A stretch of 54,150 nt of DNA from Emiliania huxleyi CCMP1516 (Eukaryota; Haptophyta; Isochrysidales; Noelaerhabdaceae), in assembly GCF_000372725.1 (NCBI RefSeq), contig NW_005201154.1:16031-70180 (forward strand), read 5' to 3'. Position 1 is the first letter of the stretch. Every line of letters starts with the position of its first letter. The translations under genes and the position numbers were made by a program. The notes beneath the pieces were generated by a model, which saw only the letters and a program-made list of their open reading frames with translations, was not told the origin of the DNA and searched no databases. This document shows, piece by piece, positions 49,921 to 54,150 of the stretch.

Positions 49921-50063
49921 TATCTTCGTTATCTCGAACCCAGGCTGGCAGCAACCGTTGAACCCACCCTGCACAAAGATCGCACGGGCGGGGACCTGTT
50001 CCTTTTTACCCATCTCACAGTAGAGGTGTCCGTTTTTTTTCATTTATTTATCTTCGTTATCTC
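49921..50063 (+). mobile_element. LINE family B copy B2 with 15-bp target duplication
   Basis: TATCTTCGTTATCTC is repeated at 49921-49935 and 50049-50063, around 113 bp of family B 3' UTR (GGGACCTGTTCCTTTTTACC) with a T-rich/(TTTA) tail. The perfect 15-bp duplication indicates a recent insertion. Confidence 0.9.
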
Positions 50064-50257
50064 ACTCGAGGCGGGTCTCGCAGTCTACGCAGATCTCGTG
50101 TGTGGCTGTGGGGAGGCTGCGACCCGGTACACCCGTGCTACGACTCTGGTACGACGCGACTGAGTATGGGGTGGGAGCATGCAATCCGTGGCACGGCACT
50201 CCATGCCTCACTCAATAGGGGCCGTGCGCGCAAGTGCACGAGGCCCTCAATACTTGT

Positions 50258-51288
50258 CTACTCGGGCGGCCCCGCCGGTGCCCGCTCCGCAGCAGGCCCG
50301 GGAGGCGGCTCCGAAGGCGACGGCTCTGGCGCCTGGTCTGGGAGGGGTGCCCCCTCAGGGGGCCCACGCAGCGAGAAGGCGGGGCGCACCAGCTCGCTCT
50401 TCGCGGAAGTCCCGCCCGGCGGCGGCCCCGCCACCGCCGCCGCCGCCTCGCCTGCTGCTGCCGTCCCCCTTGGCCCTGCTGCAGGGGCCGGCGGCTCGAG
50501 CGACGACCCCGCCTGCTGCTCCCTCACGCGGCAACGTGCGGGCACCCCCTCGGGCGGCCGGGCGCCGTCTTTCCGCGCCCTCTTGGACGAGAGGCCGACG
50601 TGAGGCTCGATGCCGTCGATGATCGAGGCGAGCGGTATAGAGACGGATTGCGAGGCCTGGCCCTGAGGGAAAGGGAGGGAAGGGGCTCGGGCGGCGGGGG
50701 GAGGCGGCGGGCGCGGCTTTCAGCGTGCTGTGTGCGAAACCCACGCCGAGTCGTACTTCCCTCCGCACCTCGCCAGCAGGAAGGGCTGGGCCGGCGGGGC
50801 AGGGCGTGCACACGGGGCCGCCGCACCATGTGAATCACGCCCTGGCTGACGCCTCCGGGCTCGCCGCGGGGTGGAGGGGCGCTGGGGCCAGCGCCATCGC
50901 TGCTCGCCACCGGTGCGGCGGCGTGCGGCGCCGCCGGAACTGGCGGTGGAGGCATCATCGCTGCAGCGAGGAGGTCCGCTTCAGGCACGTCCAGCGCTCC
51001 GATGGTCAGGCCTGCATGGCGCCCGGTCTCGCGAAGGGCGGAGAGCGTGTTGAGCTCCAGCGCGGTCTGAGTGAGCGCCGCCGAATTTGCGTGCTCCAGG
51101 GATTGCAGCCTCCCCTCCATTGTGGATATCCGATCGGCAGTTCGCCGCAGCGCTGCCGCCTGCAGCTGGCCGAGCTGGTTGATCTGCCGCACCTCGGCGA
51201 GGAGGTGGGCGAGGAGGTCGGTGTAGTTCTCGACCGACGCCGGCTCTCCGCCCGGCGGCGGCGGCTCCGGCCCACCCTCGCTGGACAT
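50258..51288 (-). CDS. Coiled-coil protein with Pro/Ala-rich tail, unknown
   Basis: Exons 50827-51288 and 50258-50662 on the minus strand, 288 aa, joined in phase by a GT-AG intron (donor GTGCGGCGG). Residues about 18-95 form a continuous heptad-like helix (YTDLLAHLLAEVRQINQLGQ; TADRISTMEGRLQSLEHANS; ALTQTALELNTLSALRETGR). Exon 2 begins QASQSVSIPLASIIDGIEPH, then SSKRARKDGARPPEG, a possible basic nuclear signal, and ends in low-complexity Pro/Ala. It probably oligomerises through the coiled coil. No family is recognised. Confidence 0.6.
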
Positions 51289-51624
51289 GACACGCAATCG
51301 AAGGCTCTACGTTGTTTGGTCCATTGCTCGTGTGTTATCGTAGGCCTGGCACGGGTATTTTCATCAGGGAGGTCACTGGAGATCGGAGACCTCGCGATCG
51401 CCATCAACGGGCTGCCGACAGCACCAGTGGCCTACAGACCGTACAGCCCCATGGGGTTATAACAAAATATGTGAGTGTGGTCCATGTCCATGCCGCCGCC
51501 GCGGCCTGCGCCTGCGCCGCCATCTGCGCTCCCCAGGAAACCTGCGGTGTGGATCTACTCTCACTGGCTGCGGTCTCCTCTTGATAAGTGTCATAAGTGT
51601 GGCTGGGGTATGTGTGTGTCAGAG

Positions 51625-51797
51625 CCTGACAGCACCCGCCACCCCGACAGCACCACCTGACAGCACCTGACAGCACCGGCCCTACGTCTCTGTACTCTGA
51701 CAGGCGGTCAGCTCCCCGCAGCAGCGGCTTGACAGCTCTGACAGCTCCGACAGCGTCTGACAGCACCGCCTGACAGCACCTGACAGCCTGAAAGCCC
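51625..51797. repeat. TGACAGCACC decamer-type tandem array
   Basis: More than ten loosely spaced copies of TGACAGCACC or TGACAGCTCC, in places exactly every 10 bp. They lie in non-coding sequence between the coiled-coil gene and GPAT. The array resembles the intronic arrays in style, but I see no flanking exon. Confidence 0.75.
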
Positions 51798-51989
51798 CAG
51801 GGCCCAGCCCCGCACTCGAGACTCGTCTTTTTTTATCTCTTCCAAATGTACAAAAAATATCTTCACGCACCACCCGCGCACCCCCACGGCCACGCGCACG
51901 TGTGGCTGTGGGGTGTGCGATTATCGGTTAATTTTATCGGCGCAGTGCGCGATCCTCGGACCTCGCGCGGCCTGGGGGGCCAGACGCAG

Positions 51990-52014
51990 ACCTGGGCTCT
52001 CTGAGAGCCCAGGT
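51990..52014. repeat. 25-bp near-perfect palindrome
   Basis: ACCTGGGCTCTC, one T, GAGAGCCCAGGT. The single-base centre suggests a protein-binding palindrome or cruciform rather than a transcript hairpin. Confidence 0.8.
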
Positions 52015-52343
52015 AGAGGAAGAGGGTTGTGCTTTTTTGCAGGAATACCGTAGAGCTGTGGAAACGGCTGCGGCCATAACAGTACGCAAGCACACGCACC
52101 GAGGCGTCCTCTTTGCCGGCCAACAGCCGGCGAGGGAGCACATGCAGGAGGTCGATGAGACTCGGAGGTATCGGCCGCAGCGCGGCTGCTGCTCGCAGCG
52201 GAGCATGCACAGGTACACTTCGCGCGTCACACACGCCGCTGGCCGGTCCGCGGTCTCGGCACCCCGAGGGAGACTTCAAGCTTAGGCGGGAGAGGCGGCC
52301 GCACGTCGGCGGGGCGGGGCCACCGCGCAGCGAAGGGCGGCGC

Positions 52344-54150
52344 TCACGGCATGTCGAGCTTGGCGGCGAGGTCCTGGTAGTTGCTCGAGACAATCGAGTG
52401 GACGTGCTTGGCGAGCGCCTGAGGGAGATGCCGCGCGCGTGTCGCGGGCATGCGGGGGCCCGGCGGTTGGGCCCCGCCCCCACCGGCTCTCGCCGCCTCG
52501 CGCAGCTCGCAGCGCGACGAGTTCTAGGGAGTGTGTAGGGAGTGTCTAGGGAGTGTCTAGGAAGTGTCGCCTCTCGCAGCTCGTCGCGCGACGAGTTCGC
52601 CTATCTCGGGCCAACCTGGCTCATCTCGGGCAATCTCGGCGGATCTCGAGCTCGAGGCGCGGCTGCGTCGCAGCCAGCCGGGAAGTTGTCGGTCACGCAC
52701 CCCTCCGAGAAGCGCGACACGTCCACCTCCTCGCCAAAGTGGAGCGCCGCCGGGTAGTACTTGACTGTCCGCTGCTCGCCTGCGCGCGACACGGCTCGAG
52801 CCGGTCGGAGAATGCCGCCGGGGCAGAGGAGGCGATCGCTGCAGGAAAACGCCGCGCGCCAATCTCCCCGCCGACGGTGGTTGGCGGCGGGCAGATCGGG
52901 TAGGTGAACATGGAGAGGGGGTAGAAGTGCGTCGGCCGGTCCGCCTGGCGCAGATGACTCGAGATGGCTCGAGGTGGCTCGAGGTTGCCCCGAGGTCCCC
53001 GAGGTTGCCCCGAGGTTGCAGTCCCGTCCGCCTTTGCCGACATGAGCCGGAACATCTCAATCGACTTTGAGTCGAACGGCGCGACCTCGTACTTTCCGTC
53101 GTCGCTCGGCCGGTCCCTGCCTCCCGACGGCGCCACCCAGATGCACTTTCCTCCGTCCGTCATCAGCTGCTGCATCGTCTTCATCACCATCCGGTTGTGC
53201 CTGGATGATAATAAATAATATAATGTAATATAATATCCGGTTGTGCCTGGGGCAGGGGGGCGAGGGCGACGTGGCGTGGCGCGCCCGATGCCAGCCTGGC
53301 CTCGAGCTGCCTCTCGGCTGCCTCTGGGCTGTCTCTCGGCCGCCTCTCGGCTGCCTCTTGGCCATCTCTCGGCTGTCTCTCGGCCGCCTCTCGGCCATCT
53401 CTCGGCTACCCCTCGGATATCTCGCGGCCAAGTCTCGCCTCTGCTTTGTCGACTTGAGCTCTGGCGGGTTGTCGACGTGCTTCTTCGAGAAGATGCAGAG
53501 CAGGTTGCGGCCCATCGAGAACGGCATCGCGAGCAAGTCTGTCGTCACGCGGTCACCTGAGGAGTTGATCGGTCGACTCATCAGCGACGGACGACTGAAG
53601 GAAGCAAGCCCTTCGTCATGCGGCCGCCGGCGACGAAGATGGTCTCCTCGGCAAAGCCGGGCACCTAGATGGTTCCTAGAAGGTTCCTAGAGAGTTCCTA
53701 GAAGATGGTCTCCTCGGCAAAGCCGGGCACCCGGCCGCACGGAGGGGGCGTGAGAGGGAGGCGTGCAGAGGGAGGCGTGCAGAAGCGGCGAGCTCACCGA
53801 TGAGCGCCTGCACGCCTGGCATGCCGCCGAGCCGGTGCAGCACGTCGGCGCGCGCGTGCTCCCAGACGCGCGAGACCGCCTACCGGAAGGCTCCGGGAAG
53901 GTTCAGGGAAGGCGCAGGAGGCAGGGGCTTCCGAGCAGTGCTCCCAAACACGAGAGTCGGCCTGCTCCGCCCGGCGCGCGCGCAGCGCCCCCGCACGCCC
54001 CATCGTCGCTCTGAACTCCTCGATCACGTCTGCCACCGCGGCAGCGCTGCCCGGGTCGTGCATCGACGAAGTGATCACGCGCGGCGCCCAGGCGGCGTCG
54101 CGCGGCCGCAGGACAGACAGGGCTGCCCGGATGTCCTGGGCCGCCGCCTT
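52344..54150 (-). CDS. Plastid-type (stromal) glycerol-3-phosphate acyltransferase, 5' end outside window
   Basis: Eight exons visible: 53962-54150 (partial), 53808-53879, 53628-53664, 53439-53556, 53032-53200, 52860-52944, 52679-52779 and 52344-52418; 281 residues. The ATS1-type enzyme transfers an acyl group from acyl-ACP to sn-1 of glycerol-3-phosphate in plastid lipid synthesis. Motifs: FAEETIFVAGDRVTTDLLAM, PFSMGRNLLCIFSKKH, MQQLMTDGGKCIWVAPSGGR then DRP, VAPFDSKSIEMFRLM, FYPLSMFTYPICPPP and VKYYPAALHFGEEVD. All seven introns begin with GC in the models that keep the family alignment, and nearly all hold 11-bp arrays and/or duplicated flanks. The catalytic H-x4-D could not be found in its usual place; the nearest is EHARAD (H-x3-D). 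Either the first exons are mis-modelled or the site is altered. Confidence 0.85.
52494..52598 (-). repeat. 31-bp direct repeats (28/31 identical) around a TAGGGAGTGTC array, GPAT last intron
   Basis: Copies at 52494-52524 and 52568-52598. The core 52525-52567 is almost four 11-bp units of TAGGGAGTGTC (plus strand). As with the other cases, the gene-strand core ends in TA and the next copy begins with G. Confidence 0.88.
53189..53250 (-). repeat. 16-bp direct repeats around an AT-rich insert at a GPAT acceptor
   Basis: ATCCGGTTGTGCCTGG at 53189-53204 and 53235-53250 (plus strand), with 30 bp of ATAATATAATGTAAT-like sequence between. Both copies contain the acceptor CCAG|GCACAACCGG. Only the downstream one continues the reading frame. 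Confidence 0.88.
53300..53428 (-). repeat. 11-bp array (GCCGAGAGGCA-like) in the same GPAT intron
   Basis: About ten consecutive units of GCCGAGAGATG/GCCGAGAGGCG/GCCGAGAGACA (gene strand), strictly every 11 bp, starting soon after the GC donor at 53438. Confidence 0.88.
53635..53731 (-). repeat. Perfect 31-bp direct repeats around three 11-bp units
   Basis: Coding sequence at 53635-53665 (GPAT exon, VPGFAEETIF) is repeated exactly at 53701-53731. The 35-bp core is TAGATGGTTCC, TAGAAGGTTCC, TAGAGAGTTCC, TA. The offset is 66 bp (6 x 11). The 3' splice site CTAG|GTGCCC is built from the core's end and the duplicate's first base. Confidence 0.92.
53856..53961 (-). repeat. Decayed 24-bp direct repeats around a CCTTCCCGGAG array, first visible GPAT intron
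   Basis: The coding segment for SRVWEH (53856-53879) is repeated with 19/24 identity at 53938-53961. Between them, next to the acceptor, lie three exact 11-mers (CCTTCCCTGAA, CCTTCCCGGAG, CCTTCCGGTAG). The last supplies TAG|GCGG. The donor is CAG|GCCGAC. Confidence 0.85.

Noticed and set aside
34..54150. Search by eye for tRNA genes, rRNA and telomeric or centromeric repeats
   Set aside because: Nothing convincing; a covariance-model tRNA search would be needed to exclude tRNAs properly.

Overview
This is nuclear DNA of a GC-rich eukaryote, most likely a unicellular alga with a secondary plastid. A haptophyte is my best guess; a pelagophyte or other alga is possible. The reasons are short spliceosomal introns, a stromal-type glycerol-3-phosphate acyltransferase, an FKBP with a leader like a targeting sequence, a bestrophin-family channel, LOV-like PAS domains and MORN, ankyrin and EF-hand proteins. 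There are no bacterial operons. Two runs of exactly 100 N mark assembly gaps.

Layout. 1-6.3 kb: MORN protein (+), Cys-rich long ORF (-), translation factor eIF1 (-). 6.3-9.3 kb: repeats and LINE relics around a weak ORF. 9.4-11.2 kb: six-exon double PAS protein (+). 11.9-12.8 kb: truncated LINE. 13.1-14.8 kb: secreted EF-hand/ankyrin protein (-) whose introns are tandem arrays. 16.6-18.0 kb: bestrophin (+). 19.5-20.1 kb: membrane protein (+). 20.4-25.3 kb: ribosome-biogenesis GTPase BMS1 (-, 13 exons). 27.7-29.6 kb: small secreted protein (-) and the longest LINE copy. 30.1-30.6 kb: TIR element over a gap. 30.9-35.7 kb: divergent pair of a GNAT/MIF4G protein (-) and an EF-hand-like protein (+). 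36.2-39.2 kb: unknown intronless gene (+) and L-rhamnose mutarotase (-). 39.3-41.4 kb: nest of MITE, LINE tails, a young copia-type LTR element and another LINE. 41.4-42.5 kb: FKBP (+). 43.4-51.3 kb: smaller genes including ankyrin and EF-hand proteins. 52.3 kb to the window end: plastid-type GPAT (-, 5' end outside).

The main result concerns introns. I reconstructed 44 introns from reading frame and family conservation. About 27 start with GC, 15 with GT and 2 appear to start with GA. Several are bounded by direct duplications of the adjoining coding sequence (14-31 bp where clear). Their cores are short tandem arrays, usually of period 11 bp, with a unit sequence particular to each intron. 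The last bases of the array plus the first G of the downstream duplicate make the 3' splice site, and the donor lies at the same point in the upstream duplicate, so splicing restores the uninterrupted gene. This looks like ongoing intron birth by an introner-like process. A second layer is two LINE families with (TTTC)n and (TTTA)n tails and 8-15 bp target duplications, several lying just upstream of start codons.

All exon models are hand-made without transcripts. Coordinates are good to a few bases where an exon has a recognisable protein family and looser elsewhere.
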